Positions 26,265 through 34,879 are shown, numbered from the stretch's first letter. The stretch: DNA of 64,000 bases from Roseiarcus sp050012775 (GCA_050012775.1 JBEKGN010000002.1:1-64000); one strand, 5' to 3'. Notes: generated by a model not told the origin, from the sequence alone. A program made the numbers and translations.

Positions 26265-26921
26265 ATGAGCGATAGCGCAATCGAAGAGGTCGCCGGCCGA
26301 TGGGCGACAATCCGCTTCGACGGGCGCCGCTGCATTCATGCGCGGCGCTGCGTCATTTCGCAGCCCGGCGTATTCAAGGCCAATGTTCAAGGCGACTGGA
26401 TCGATCCTGACGCCGCTTCGGCGGAAGAACTCATGTTCGTCGCGCTCAATTGCCCGTCGGGCGCCATCCAGGTCACGCGCCGCGACGGCGGCGCGCCGGA
26501 GCCGTTGCCGCTGGTCAATACGATCACCATTCGCGAGAACGGCCCGCTTGCGGTCCACGCCCAGATCGAAATTGACGGCGCAGCGATCGGGACGCGCGCG
26601 ACGCTGTGTCGATGCGGCGCTTCCAAAAACAAGCCTTATTGCGACGGATCGCACGCCGGCGCTGGCTTCGTCGCCACCGGCGAGCCCGCAACCAAGCCCA
26701 GCGAGCCGCTCGCCGCGCGCGACGGCGCCTTGAAGATCACGCTCCGCCCCAACGGGCCGCTCGGCGTCAGCGGGAACGTGGAAATCCTGTCCGGCACGGG
26801 TCGCGCGATCGACCGGACACAGGCGACCGCGCTTTGCCGCTGCGGCGGCTCGAAGAACAAGCCCTATTGCGACGGAACGCATAAGGCCATCGGCTTCGTT
26901 GCGCCGGCCGCGCCGTTGTAA
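26265..26921 (+). CDS. ferredoxin-like plus double CDGSH iron-sulfur protein
   Basis: A 218-residue protein. The N-terminal part has a divergent mono-cluster ferredoxin domain (C23, C29, C63 in RCIHARRCV and NCPSGAIQV; Fer4_19-like). Two CDGSH domains follow: CRCGASKNKPYCDGSH (C115, C117, C126, H130) and CRCGGSKNKPYCDGTH (C191, C193, C202, H206), each with the three Cys and one His that hold a labile [2Fe-2S] cluster. The start has GGGAGGCAAC. It sits between coxE and the XdhC genes, so it may carry electrons or clusters for the molybdenum enzyme, but this is inference from position. Confidence 0.88.
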   Translation: MSDSAIEEVAGRWATIRFDGRRCIHARRCVISQPGVFKANVQGDWIDPDAASAEELMFVALNCPSGAIQVTRRDGGAPEPLPLVNTITIRENGPLAVHAQIEIDGAAIGTRATLCRCGASKNKPYCDGSHAGAGFVATGEPATKPSEPLAARDGALKITLRPNGPLGVSGNVEILSGTGRAIDRTQATALCRCGGSKNKPYCDGTHKAIGFVAPAAPL

Positions 26922-26949
26922 GATGCTGGCCGATTGGGGAGGGCGCACG

Positions 26950-27273
26950 ATGCTGAGCACCGAGGAAGACATTCTGGCCGCCGCGCAAGACTGGCGTAGC
27001 GCGGGACGCGGCGTCGCCGTCGCCACCGTCGTCGAGACCTGGGGCTCGGCGCCGCGCCCGGTCGGCTCGCATCTGGTGATCGACGGCGAGGGCAATTTTC
27101 TCGGATCGGTTTCGGGCGGCTGCGTCGAGGGCGCGGTGGTGACCGAGGCGCTCGACGTCATCGCCGACGGCGCGCCGAAATTGCTGGAGTTCGGCGTCGC
27201 CGACGAGACGGCGTGGCGGGTCGGCCTCTCCTGCGGCGGCCGCATCAAGGTCTATGTCGAGCGGGTCGACTGA
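26950..27273 (+). CDS. XdhC/CoxI N-terminal domain protein
   Basis: A 107-residue protein that corresponds to the first domain of XdhC, the chaperone that binds and helps sulfurate the molybdenum cofactor before insertion into xanthine dehydrogenase-type enzymes. The key patterns are VAVATVVETWGSAPRPVGSH and GSVSGGCVEGAVV, containing the conserved cysteine. The ATG at 26950 follows GGGGAGGGCGC. The stop overlaps the start of the next gene (TGATG), which holds the other XdhC domain, so the two form a split XdhC that is translated in coupled fashion. Confidence 0.9.
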   Translation: MLSTEEDILAAAQDWRSAGRGVAVATVVETWGSAPRPVGSHLVIDGEGNFLGSVSGGCVEGAVVTEALDVIADGAPKLLEFGVADETAWRVGLSCGGRIKVYVERVD

Positions 27274-27977
27274 TGCGGCTGGACATTCTCGAGGCGATGA
27301 ACGCGGCGCGGCGCGAGCGGCGCGCGGGCGCGCTGGTCACGCGGCTCTCCGACGGCGAACAGCGCTTCGTCGCGGCGGAGGCGGTCGAGGCCGATTCGCT
27401 CGCCGAGACGCTCGAAGCGGCGCTGCGATCCGGCAGGAGCGGCCTCGTCGAGCACGCCGGCGAGAGCTGGTTCCTCACCGTGCTGGTTCCCCCGGTGCGG
27501 CTGGTGATGATCGGCGCGGTGCATATTTCCCAGGCTCTGGCGCCGATCGCCAAGATCGCCGGGCTCGACGCCTCGATCATCGATCCACGCACCGCCTTCG
27601 CGACGCCGGAGCGCTTTCCCGACGTCCCGCTCGTCGCGCAATGGCCGGACGAAGCGCTCGCCGCCGCGCCGCTCGACCGCTACACCGCGATCTGCCTGTT
27701 GACGCACGATCCCAAGATCGACGATCGCGCGCTCGTTCGCGCGCTCAAAGCCGATTGCTTCTATATCGGCGCGCTCGGATCGCGCAAAACCCACGCCAAG
27801 CGGATCGAGCGGATGCGCGCCGAGGGCTTCGGCGAGGCGGCGCTGGCGCGCATTCACGCGCCGATCGGCCTCGACATCGGCGCGGTGAGCCCGGCCGAAA
27901 TCGCCGTTTCGATCGTGGGCGAGATCATCGCGGCGCTGCGCAAGAAGCCGCTGCGCGCTCAAGGAGCGGCGTCGTGA
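27273..27977 (+). CDS. XdhC C-terminal (Rossmann) domain protein
   Basis: A 234-residue protein with the XdhC_C Rossmann-like domain: VVPPVRLVMIGAVHISQALAP-type nucleotide loop (around residue 75), ICLLTHDPKIDDRALVRAL, and FYIGALGSRKTHAKRIERM. In many XdhC proteins the loop reads GAGH; here it is GAVH. The first part (LEAMNAARRERRAGALVTRL) resembles the entry region of larger XdhC proteins. It starts within the stop of the N-terminal half. The two together would give one full XdhC for cofactor maturation. Confidence 0.88.
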   Translation: MRLDILEAMNAARRERRAGALVTRLSDGEQRFVAAEAVEADSLAETLEAALRSGRSGLVEHAGESWFLTVLVPPVRLVMIGAVHISQALAPIAKIAGLDASIIDPRTAFATPERFPDVPLVAQWPDEALAAAPLDRYTAICLLTHDPKIDDRALVRALKADCFYIGALGSRKTHAKRIERMRAEGFGEAALARIHAPIGLDIGAVSPAEIAVSIVGEIIAALRKKPLRAQGAAS

Positions 27978-28978
27978 AATTCGGCGCGATCCCGGTCGCC
28001 GAGGCCGAAAACGCGATTCTTGCGCATGGGCTGCGTCTCGGCTCGCTGACGCTCAAGAAGGGGCAAATCGTCACCGCCGAGCGCCGCCGCGCGCTGAGCG
28101 CGGCGGGCGTCGAGGAGATCGTCGCGGCGCGGCTCGAGCCCGGCGACGTCGGCGAGGACGAAGCGGCGAGAGGTCTGGCCGAGCGTCTCGCCGGCGCCCA
28201 TTTGCGCCTGGAGCCGCCGTTCACCGGACGCGTCAATCTGTTCGCGCTGGAGCCCGGCCTCCTCGTCGTCGACGCGAAGGCGATTCTCCGCGTCAACGGC
28301 GTCGACGAGGCGATCACCGTGGCGACGCTGGCGCCGTTTCGCGTCGTCGCGGCGGGCGACATGGCGGCGACGGTCAAGATCATTCCCTTCGCGGCGCCCG
28401 GCGAGGCGCTCGCGGCCGCCTGCGACGCCTTGCCGGCGGGCGGCGCCGTGTCGATCGCGCCGTTTCGCCCCCTGCGCTTCGCCGTCGCCTCGACTTTGCT
28501 GCCCGGCCTCAAGACCAGCGTCGTCGCCAAGACCCTACGCGCGCTCGAGGCGCGCCTCGCCCCCGCCGGCGCGAAGATCGTCGCCGAGGAGCGCGTCGCG
28601 CACGAGCCGCTTGCGCTCGCGCGCGCGCTCGAACGGCTTGCGGCGGATGGCGACGCGCTGGTGATTTTCGGCGCCTCGGCGATCACCGATCGGCGCGACG
28701 TCATTCCCGCTGCGATCGAGGCGTTCGGCGGACGGATCGAGCGTTTCGGCATGCCGGTCGATCCGGGCAATCTGCTGCTGCTGGCCGCGCGCGGCGACCT
28801 GCCGATCGTCGGCGCCCCCGGCTGCGCGCGGTCGCCCAAGGAGAACGGATTCGATTGGGTGCTTTACCGCATTCTCGCCGGCGTGCCGATCGCCAGCGCC
28901 GACATCGAGGCGATGGGCGTCGGCGGGCTGCTGATGGAGATCGCTTCGCGCCCGCAGCCGCGCCTCGGCGATGTGTGA
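27974..28978 (+). CDS. molybdopterin-binding (MoeA/MoCF-like) protein
   Basis: A 334-residue protein starting at a GTG (27974) that overlaps the previous stop (GTGA) and follows AAGGAGC. The first half resembles a MoeA-like N-terminal region found in cox clusters (VAEAENAILAHGLRL, LKKGQIVTAERRRAL), and the second half is a MoCF-type molybdopterin-binding fold (DALVIFGASAITDRRDVIPAAIEA, VDPGNLLLLAARGDLPIVGAPGCAR). It is shorter than full MoeA (about 400). The likely role is in preparing or holding the molybdenum cofactor for the Cox-like enzyme. It overlaps the next gene by eight bases. Confidence 0.85.
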   Translation: MKFGAIPVAEAENAILAHGLRLGSLTLKKGQIVTAERRRALSAAGVEEIVAARLEPGDVGEDEAARGLAERLAGAHLRLEPPFTGRVNLFALEPGLLVVDAKAILRVNGVDEAITVATLAPFRVVAAGDMAATVKIIPFAAPGEALAAACDALPAGGAVSIAPFRPLRFAVASTLLPGLKTSVVAKTLRALEARLAPAGAKIVAEERVAHEPLALARALERLAADGDALVIFGASAITDRRDVIPAAIEAFGGRIERFGMPVDPGNLLLLAARGDLPIVGAPGCARSPKENGFDWVLYRILAGVPIASADIEAMGVGGLLMEIASRPQPRLGDV

Positions 28979-29588
28979 GATCGGCGCCGTCGTCCTCGCC
29001 GCGGGCCGGTCCTCGCGCTTTCGCGCCGAAGGCGGCCAGGAAGTCTCGAAGCTGGTCGCCGAGTTCGGCGGCAAGCCGCTGGTGCGCCATGCGGCGGAGG
29101 CGGCGCTCGCCTCGCGCGCGCGCCCCGTCGTCGTCGTCACCGGCCATGCGCGGGAGGCGGTGGAAGCGGCGCTCGCGGGATTGCCGCTTCTCTTCGCCCA
29201 TAACGCGGACTTCGCCAGCGGCCTGGCCTCGTCGCTCAAGGTCGGCGTCGCGGCGTTGCCTGCCCACGTCGCGGGCGCCCTCGTCCTGCTCGGCGACATG
29301 CCCGCGATCGAGGCGCCGCTGCTCGATCGTCTGATCGGCGCCTTCGCGGCGCGCCCGCTCGCGCTCGCCGCGACGCCGGTCCACGCCGGCCGGCGCGGCA
29401 ATCCCGTGCTGCTGTCGCGCGCGCTGTTTGCCGCGCTGGCGCGCCTCGAGGGCGACGAGGGCGCGCGCCGGCTGCTGCGCGAAGCCGATCCCCAGCGCAT
29501 CGTCGAGGTGGATGTCGAAAGCGGCGGCGTGACGCTCGACATCGACACGCCGGGCGACCTCGCCGCGGCACGGAATTTGCGACGCTGA
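28971..29588 (+). CDS. mocA: MobA-like nucleotidyltransferase (molybdenum cofactor cytidylyltransferase, MocA type)
   Basis: A 205-residue NTP transferase. The nucleotide loop is VVLAAGRSSRF and the metal site LVLLGDMPAIE; the later segment RRGNPVLLSRALF is typical of MocA/MobA-like proteins. MocA attaches CMP to molybdopterin, forming the MCD cofactor used by CO dehydrogenase- and aldehyde oxidase-type enzymes, which fits the cluster. It is the last gene of the cox set. The symbol is by family and context. Confidence 0.87.
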   Translation: MCEIGAVVLAAGRSSRFRAEGGQEVSKLVAEFGGKPLVRHAAEAALASRARPVVVVTGHAREAVEAALAGLPLLFAHNADFASGLASSLKVGVAALPAHVAGALVLLGDMPAIEAPLLDRLIGAFAARPLALAATPVHAGRRGNPVLLSRALFAALARLEGDEGARRLLREADPQRIVEVDVESGGVTLDIDTPGDLAAARNLRR

Positions 29589-29704
29589 AAAGCGCCGTGC
29601 AAGGCTCGGTTAAGCTTTCGCGCGTGCAATGATCGAATCGGCGGGTCGCGCTCGCCTTGCAACCGGACGAGCCGCGCCCCGCCTTGGGAAAGGAGGGTCG
29701 CGCC

Positions 29705-29983
29705 ATGGCGTCACGCGTGTCCAAGGATTTCATCCGTCAGCTGCACGGCTTCAGCCTGACGACGGCCGAGATCCTCTATCGTCTGCCCGATCACTTGTCG
29801 CTGCTGCAAACCTACGTGTGGCAGGATTACGATCTCGCCCCGGAATTCCCCGAGTTGAAGAAATTTCTCAAATTCTGGCGCGCCTCGCTCGACGGACCGC
29901 TCCATTCCGTCCGCGTCGCGCATGTTCGACTCATCCAGCCCGCGGAAATCCGAGCCGTCCAGGCTGAGATGGTCTTGCACTGA
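29705..29983 (+). CDS. usg: usg-family protein
   Basis: A 92-residue protein of the Usg family, first noted near trp genes of other alphaproteobacteria. The ATG at 29705 follows AAGGAGG. The sequence KDFIRQLHGFSLTTAEILYRLPDH and LLQTYVWQDYDLAPEFP is nearly diagnostic of the family. No tryptophan gene is nearby. Function is unknown. Confidence 0.9.
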   Translation: MASRVSKDFIRQLHGFSLTTAEILYRLPDHLSLLQTYVWQDYDLAPEFPELKKFLKFWRASLDGPLHSVRVAHVRLIQPAEIRAVQAEMVLH

Positions 29984-30007
29984 CGGCGCGAACTCGCCGG
30001 GCGCGGA

Positions 30008-30706
30008 TCAGATGAGGCGCAGGCCGCGCAAGGAGGCGTGGCCGTGGCGGCCGATGACGATATGGTCGTGCACGGTGACGCCGAGCGGCGCGGCCACGGC
30101 GATGATGTCCAGCGTCATCTTGACGTCCTGGGTCGACGGAGTCGGATCGCCCGAGGGGTGGTTGTGGACGAGGATGACCGCGGTCGCCGCGAGCTCCAGC
30201 GCCCGGCGCACGACTTCGCGCGGATAGACCGGCGTCTGGTCGACCGTGCCCATGCCCTGCGACTCGTCGGCGATGAGGCCGTTCTTCTTGTCGAGAAAGA
30301 GGACGCGGAACTCCTCGCGCTCGACGAAGGCCATCGCGGTGCGGCAATAGTCGACCACTTCGCTCCACGAGCCGATGGACAGACGCTTTCTCGCGACGCC
30401 TTTGGCGAAGCGCTTGGCGCTCGCCTCGACGATCTTGAATTCGCCGATCGCGCCGGCGCTCATGCCTTCGACCTCGGCGAGCCGCGGCGCCGGCGCCGCG
30501 ATCGCCTCGGCGAAGGAGCCGAAACGCGCGATGAGCGCCTTGGCGAGCGGTTTGACGTCGCGGCGCGGGATGGCCCGAAAGAGAACGAGTTCGAGGAGTT
30601 CGTAATCGGCGATCGCCTCCGGCCCGGCTTCGCGCAAGCGGTTTCGCAATCTCTCGCGATGGCCGAGATAATGGGCCGGTTCAGCCTGATCTTGGCCAGG
30701 CGTCAT
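30008..30706 (-). CDS. radC: RadC family DNA repair-associated protein (JAB domain)
   Basis: A 232-residue RadC protein. The start at 30706 overlaps the map stop (ATGA); an upstream open frame to 30988 is antisense noise within map. The N-terminal helix-hairpin-helix region (LLELVLFRAIPRRDVKPLAKAL) precedes a JAMM/JAB metallo-domain ending in ILVHNHPSGDPTPS. RadC proteins are linked to DNA repair and recombination, but a biochemical activity is not settled. Its pairing with map is common in Hyphomicrobiales. Confidence 0.92.
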   Translation of the reverse strand: MTPGQDQAEPAHYLGHRERLRNRLREAGPEAIADYELLELVLFRAIPRRDVKPLAKALIARFGSFAEAIAAPAPRLAEVEGMSAGAIGEFKIVEASAKRFAKGVARKRLSIGSWSEVVDYCRTAMAFVEREEFRVLFLDKKNGLIADESQGMGTVDQTPVYPREVVRRALELAATAVILVHNHPSGDPTPSTQDVKMTLDIIAVAAPLGVTVHDHIVIGRHGHASLRGLRLI

Positions 30707-31527
30707 CGCGAATAGGGGGGATGCTCGAGGCCGGCGGGCGAGGACGTGAAAATCTCCACGCCCGTCTCGGTCACGCCGACGGTGTGCTCGAATTGCGCGC
30801 TGAGCGAGCGGTCGCGCGTCACCGCGGTCCAACCGTCGGACAGGACTTTGACGCCGGGGCTGCCGAGATTGATCATCGGCTCGATGGTGAAAAACATGCC
30901 CGGACGCAAGGGCACGCCCTCGCCGCGCCGGCCGACATGGAGAATATTCGGTTCGTCGTGGAACAGGCGGCCGAGCCCGTGGCCGCAAAAGTCGCGCACC
31001 ACCGAGCAGCGCTCCCCCTCGGCGTAGCTCTGGATGGCGTAGCCGATGTCGCCGGTCGTCGCGCCCGGCTTGACCGCCGCGATGCCCCGCAACAACGATT
31101 CGTAGGTCACTTCGATCAGCCTCTGCGCGCGCCGCGGCGCCTCGCCGGCCACGTACATGCGGCTGGCGTCGCCGTGCCAGCCCTCGACGATCAGCGTGAC
31201 GTCGATATTGACGATGTCGCCTTCACGCAATGGTTTCTCGTCCGGTATGCCGTGGCAGACGACGTGATTGATCGAGGTGCAGATCGACTTGCGATAGCCG
31301 CGATAGTTGAGCGGCGCGGGATAGGCGTCGTGATCCCTGGCGAATTCGTAAATGAATTTGTCGAGCGCAGCCGTGGTGACGCCCGGCCGCACCCGTTCGA
31401 CCAAAAGGTCGAGCGCCTGCGCGGTCAGCGCGCCGGCCTTGCGCATCGCCGCGAACGCTTCGGGTCCGTGCAGCTTGATATGGCCGTTGCGCCGGCCTTG
31501 CAGCAGCGCGGAATCGACGAACGTCAT
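30703..31527 (-). CDS. map: type I methionine aminopeptidase
   Basis: A 274-residue aminopeptidase that removes the initiator methionine from nascent proteins. The metal-binding residues are visible in order: the aspartate of DIVNIDVTLIVEG, the aspartate of WHGDASRM, the histidine of FCGHGLGRLFHDEP, the glutamate of MFFTIEPMI, and the glutamate of QFEHTVGVTETG. Length and layout are those of bacterial type I enzymes. The stop overlaps the radC start. Confidence 0.96.
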   Translation of the reverse strand: MTFVDSALLQGRRNGHIKLHGPEAFAAMRKAGALTAQALDLLVERVRPGVTTAALDKFIYEFARDHDAYPAPLNYRGYRKSICTSINHVVCHGIPDEKPLREGDIVNIDVTLIVEGWHGDASRMYVAGEAPRRAQRLIEVTYESLLRGIAAVKPGATTGDIGYAIQSYAEGERCSVVRDFCGHGLGRLFHDEPNILHVGRRGEGVPLRPGMFFTIEPMINLGSPGVKVLSDGWTAVTRDRSLSAQFEHTVGVTETGVEIFTSSPAGLEHPPYSR

Positions 31528-31876
31528 GGGAAGAACCTTGAAAAGGGGCTCGGGCGCCGCCGCGCCCGGTCAAGCCTCCATTTAATACGCCTTCGCGGCC
31601 GCGCAATACAAGCATCGCGGGGCTCGATGCGAAAAGCGCTCCCGGAGAGCTCGGGGCGTCGCGATTCGGGCGGCGCGACCGCTCGCCAAGCCTCGCGATG
31701 AACGTGGCTTCGTCCGCCGGCGGACGCGCTAAGTCGAGCAATTGAACATAGATAGAGCGGTAATTTTGGTCCGGCGCGCCGTGTTTGGCCGAACGGCGCG
31801 CCCTCTGCTATTTTGGCCATTCCCGGCGCGATTGTCATGCCGGCGCATGCGAGCTTGCAACCGGGGGCGAGTGGGA
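31528..31876. other. intergenic region between map and a DJ-1 family gene
   Basis: About 350 bases with no convincing gene. A stretch near 31735-31765 (ATTGAACATAGATAGAGCGG) is A/T-richer than the rest and may hold a promoter for either divergent gene, but no clear hexamers are seen. Confidence 0.35.
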
Positions 31877-32575
31877 ATGACGACGATCGCGATCGGCTTG
31901 CTCGTTTTTCCCGGCGTGCAGCAGCTCGACCTCACGGGACCCTACGAAGTCTTCGCGAGCTGGCCGGCGGCGAAGGTTCATCTCGTCGGCAAGAGCCGCG
32001 AGGGCGTGACCTCTTCGACCGGGTTGACGCTCACGCCGACGGCGACCTTCGCCGATTGTCCGCAACTCGACGTGATCTGCGTTCCCGGCGGGGTCGGCGT
32101 CAACGCGCTGATGCGCGACGAGGAAACCCTGTCTTTCATCCGCGCGCTGGCGAAGGGCGCGCGCTTCGTGACCTCCGTGTGCACGGGGGCGCTGGTTCTC
32201 GGCGCCGCCGGGCTGCTGCGAGGCAAGCGCGCCACGACGCATTGGGCTTCGCACGATCTCCTGGCGGCGTTCGGCGCGCTTCCGATCGAAGCGCGCGTCG
32301 TTCGCGACGGCGATCTGTTGACCGGAGGCGGGGTCACGGCGGGCATCGATTTCGCGCTGACGCTCATCGCCGAACTCGCGGGGCGCGACGTCGCGGAGGC
32401 GATCCAGCTGAATCTGGAATACGCGCCTCAGCCGCCGTTCGCCGCCGGGTCGCCCGAAACGGCGCGGCCGGAGATCGTCGCGCGCGTTCGCGCGGGCGGC
32501 GCCGGCGTGCGCGCCGAGCGCGAGAGGCTCGCGCATGAAGCGCGCGGAGGAAGCGAAAGGCCGCAAGCGAGCTAG
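31877..32575 (+). CDS. DJ-1/PfpI family protein, isonitrile hydratase-like
   Basis: A 232-residue flavodoxin-like DJ-1/PfpI protein. The ATG at 31877 is preceded by GTGGGA; the open frame from 31742 is not supported. The nucleophile elbow is TSVCTGALVLGAAGLLRGKRATTHW, with the conserved cysteine of isonitrile hydratase and related proteins, and the N-terminal pattern GLLVFPGVQQLDLTGPYEVF is typical. Isonitrile hydratases convert isonitriles to N-formamides. The true substrate is not known. The C-terminal 30 residues are arginine- and glutamate-rich. Confidence 0.85.
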   Translation: MTTIAIGLLVFPGVQQLDLTGPYEVFASWPAAKVHLVGKSREGVTSSTGLTLTPTATFADCPQLDVICVPGGVGVNALMRDEETLSFIRALAKGARFVTSVCTGALVLGAAGLLRGKRATTHWASHDLLAAFGALPIEARVVRDGDLLTGGGVTAGIDFALTLIAELAGRDVAEAIQLNLEYAPQPPFAAGSPETARPEIVARVRAGGAGVRAERERLAHEARGGSERPQAS

Positions 32576-32638
32576 CGCTGGCGAAGCGACGCCCGGCCGT
32601 GCTAGGAGGGGCCGCTCACAGGTCCATGGCGAGCGCGA

Positions 32639-33499
32639 ATGCCCAATAACAGCGTCGTCGAGTCCGCGCCCTTCGGCCATTTCGCGCCGGGCGGCTTTTG
32701 CGCGCTCGCCTTGCGCGTGACGCGCCGCTGTTCCGTGGGCTGGTTCGGCAAGCGGACGGCCTTCTTCCTGCGCAGCGTCGCGATGCGCTCGCTGCGCGGC
32801 CGGCCGGTCGACATCGTTTCGTTGGGCGCGCGCATGCGCCTCAATCCCCACCACAACGTCTCGGAAAAGCGCCTGTTGTTCACGCCGCAATATTTCGACG
32901 CGCCGGAACGCGCGCTTTTGGCGCAGCGTCTGAAGGGCGATTTTGTGTTTCTCGACGTCGGCGCCAGCGTCGGCGGCTATGCGCTCTACGCCGCGGGACT
33001 GGGAGGACCGCGCGCGCGCATTCTCGCCGTCGAGCCGCTGCCGGAACTCTTCGACAGGCTCGCCTACAACATCCAGCAGAGCGACTTCGCCAACGTCAAG
33101 GCGGTGTCCTGCGCGCTCGCCGATATCGACGGGGAGATCACGCTTTTCGTCAACACGAGCAATCAGGGCGAGACCTCGGTGCGCATCGTCAGCGCCGAGG
33201 CGCGCGTCGAACAGATGCGCGTGCGCGCCAAAAAGCTGCTGACGCTGGCGCGCGAAGAAGGCTATGCCAAGATCGACGCGATCAAGCTCGATATCGAGGG
33301 CGCCGAGGATATCGTCCTCGACCCCTTCTTGAGCGAAGCGCCGCCGGCGCTGTGGCCGCGTCTCATCATCATGGAATTTTCGCTGTTGCGCGCCGGGGCG
33401 CAACTCGAGGAGCGCTTGCGCGCGCTCGGCTATCGCGAGATCTTGCGCACGGTCGAGAACGTCGCCTATGAGCTCGATCGCGAGGAGTCGAGTTCATGA
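32639..33499 (+). CDS. FkbM family methyltransferase
   Basis: A 286-residue S-adenosylmethionine-dependent methyltransferase of the FkbM family. The SAM-binding motif is VFLDVGASVGGYALYAA (about residues 103-119), with ILAVEPLPELFDRLAYNI following, and the family's IDAIKLDIEGAEDIVLDPF acidic motif is present. The start has a weak ribosome site (GCGAGCGCGA-ATG). FkbM enzymes often methylate sugars or natural products, but the substrate here is not clear. It overlaps the next gene start by four bases. Confidence 0.87.
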   Translation: MPNNSVVESAPFGHFAPGGFCALALRVTRRCSVGWFGKRTAFFLRSVAMRSLRGRPVDIVSLGARMRLNPHHNVSEKRLLFTPQYFDAPERALLAQRLKGDFVFLDVGASVGGYALYAAGLGGPRARILAVEPLPELFDRLAYNIQQSDFANVKAVSCALADIDGEITLFVNTSNQGETSVRIVSAEARVEQMRVRAKKLLTLAREEGYAKIDAIKLDIEGAEDIVLDPFLSEAPPALWPRLIIMEFSLLRAGAQLEERLRALGYREILRTVENVAYELDREESSS

Positions 33500-34245
33500 G
33501 CGATAAGATCATCACCGCCGCGATCCTGGTCATCGGCGACGAAATCCTGTCGGGACGGACCAAGGACCGCAACATCGGCTATATCGCGGACTATCTGGCC
33601 AATCTGGGCATCGACCTGCGCGAGGCGCGCGTCGTGCCCGACGTCGAGGCCGAGATCGTCGCGGCGCTCGATGCGCTACGCGCGCGCTACACCTACGTCT
33701 TCACCACGGGCGGCATCGGGCCGACCCACGACGACATCACCGCCGACGCCGTCGCCAAGGCCTTCGGCGTCACCATCGACGAAGACCCGCGCATTCTCGC
33801 GATGATGATGGAGCGCTACAAGCCCGGCGAGCTCACGCCGGCGCGGCGCAGAATGGCGCGCATCCCCGCGGGCGCGGAGCTCGTTGAAAATCCGATCTCC
33901 AAGGCGCCGGGTTTTCGCATCGGCAATGTCATCGTGATGGCCGGCGTGCCCTCCGTCATGCAGGCGATGTTGGACTTCGCCGCCAAGGGCCTCGATACGG
34001 GGGTGAAGCTCAGCGTCGAAACGATCGAAGCGGGCGGGGTTCCCGAGGGCCGCTACGGCGACGCGCTGGGCGAGATCGCCGCCGCCCACGGCGAGACGAT
34101 CATCGGCTCCTATCCGTCCTTCGCCGACGGAAAGTTCAGGAACCAGATCGTCGTGCGCGGCCGGGACGCCGAGAAAGTCGCAGCGGCGCGCCGCGCGATC
34201 GAGGCGATGCTCGCCGAGATCAGGGCCGACGCGAAGCCGCTGTAG
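33496..34245 (+). CDS. CinA N-terminal / MoaB-Mog family protein
   Basis: A 249-residue protein with the MoCF/competence-damage domain. The motif ITAAILVIGDEILSG at the start and FTTGGIGPTHDDITADAVAKAF are typical of CinA-like proteins and molybdopterin-binding enzymes. It lacks the C-terminal nicotinamide-nucleotide amidase domain (PncC), so it is the short form common in alphaproteobacteria. Its role may be in ADP-ribose pyrophosphatase chemistry, as shown for longer CinA proteins, but this is uncertain. Its start overlaps the fkbM-like stop by four bases. Confidence 0.87.
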   Translation: MSDKIITAAILVIGDEILSGRTKDRNIGYIADYLANLGIDLREARVVPDVEAEIVAALDALRARYTYVFTTGGIGPTHDDITADAVAKAFGVTIDEDPRILAMMMERYKPGELTPARRRMARIPAGAELVENPISKAPGFRIGNVIVMAGVPSVMQAMLDFAAKGLDTGVKLSVETIEAGGVPEGRYGDALGEIAAAHGETIIGSYPSFADGKFRNQIVVRGRDAEKVAAARRAIEAMLAEIRADAKPL

Positions 34246-34281
34246 ACCAAGCCGCGCCTCGAGCGCCCGTCCGGGCGGGGG

Positions 34282-34300
34282 CCGTCAAAGCTGTTGACGG
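34282..34300. repeat. 7-bp inverted repeat before the xanthine phosphoribosyltransferase gene
   Basis: CCGTCAA-AGCTG-TTGACGG, a perfect repeat with a 5-base spacer, 79 bases before the ATG at 34379 and 37 bases after the preceding stop. It could be an operator for purine-salvage control or a hairpin ending the upstream transcript. Confidence 0.35.
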
Positions 34301-34378
34301 ACGCCGCGAGCGCTCGCCCGCGCTCGCGCGGCTTGCTATGCAGGGATCGCCAACAGAGACTCGTGTGGGGAAGCCGCC

Positions 34379-34879
34379 ATGTCCGACGGTCGCGAAAAAG
34401 CCTTTCCGGTCTCCTGGGACCAGTTCCACCGCGACGCGCGCGCGCTCGCTTGGCGCCTCGCCGCTTCCGGACCGTTCGAGGCGATCGTCGCGGTCACCCG
34501 CGGCGGCCTGGTGCCGGCGGCGATCATCGCGCGCGAGCTCGAACTGCGCGTCATCGAGACGGTGTGCATCGCCTCCTACCACGACTACAAGAACCAGGGC
34601 GGCCTGCGCGTGCTCAAGACAATCGCCGCCGAGGTCGCCAAGTCCGGCGGCGGCGCGAAGATTCTCGTCGTCGACGATCTCGTCGACACCGGCGCGACCG
34701 CCAAGGTCGTGCGCGAAATGCTGCCCAAGGCGCATTTCGCCACCGTCTACGCCAAGCCCCTGGGGCGCCCGCTCGTCGACACCTTCATCACCGAGGTTTC
34801 GCAGGACACCTGGATCTATTTCCCCTGGGACATGGGCCTCGCCTTCCAGCCGCCGATCGCCAAGGACGCCGCGGGCTGA
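34379..34879 (+). CDS. gpt: xanthine phosphoribosyltransferase
   Basis: A 166-residue enzyme that converts xanthine or guanine and PRPP to nucleotides. The PRPP loop is ILVVDDLVDTGATAKVV, and the N-terminal part (VSWDQFHRDARALAWRL) and C-terminal WIYFPWDMGLAF are those of the Gpt/XGPRT family of Hyphomicrobiales. The ATG at 34379 follows GGGGAAG. It precedes tRNA-Leu by 49 bases. Confidence 0.93.
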   Translation: MSDGREKAFPVSWDQFHRDARALAWRLAASGPFEAIVAVTRGGLVPAAIIARELELRVIETVCIASYHDYKNQGGLRVLKTIAAEVAKSGGGAKILVVDDLVDTGATAKVVREMLPKAHFATVYAKPLGRPLVDTFITEVSQDTWIYFPWDMGLAFQPPIAKDAAG

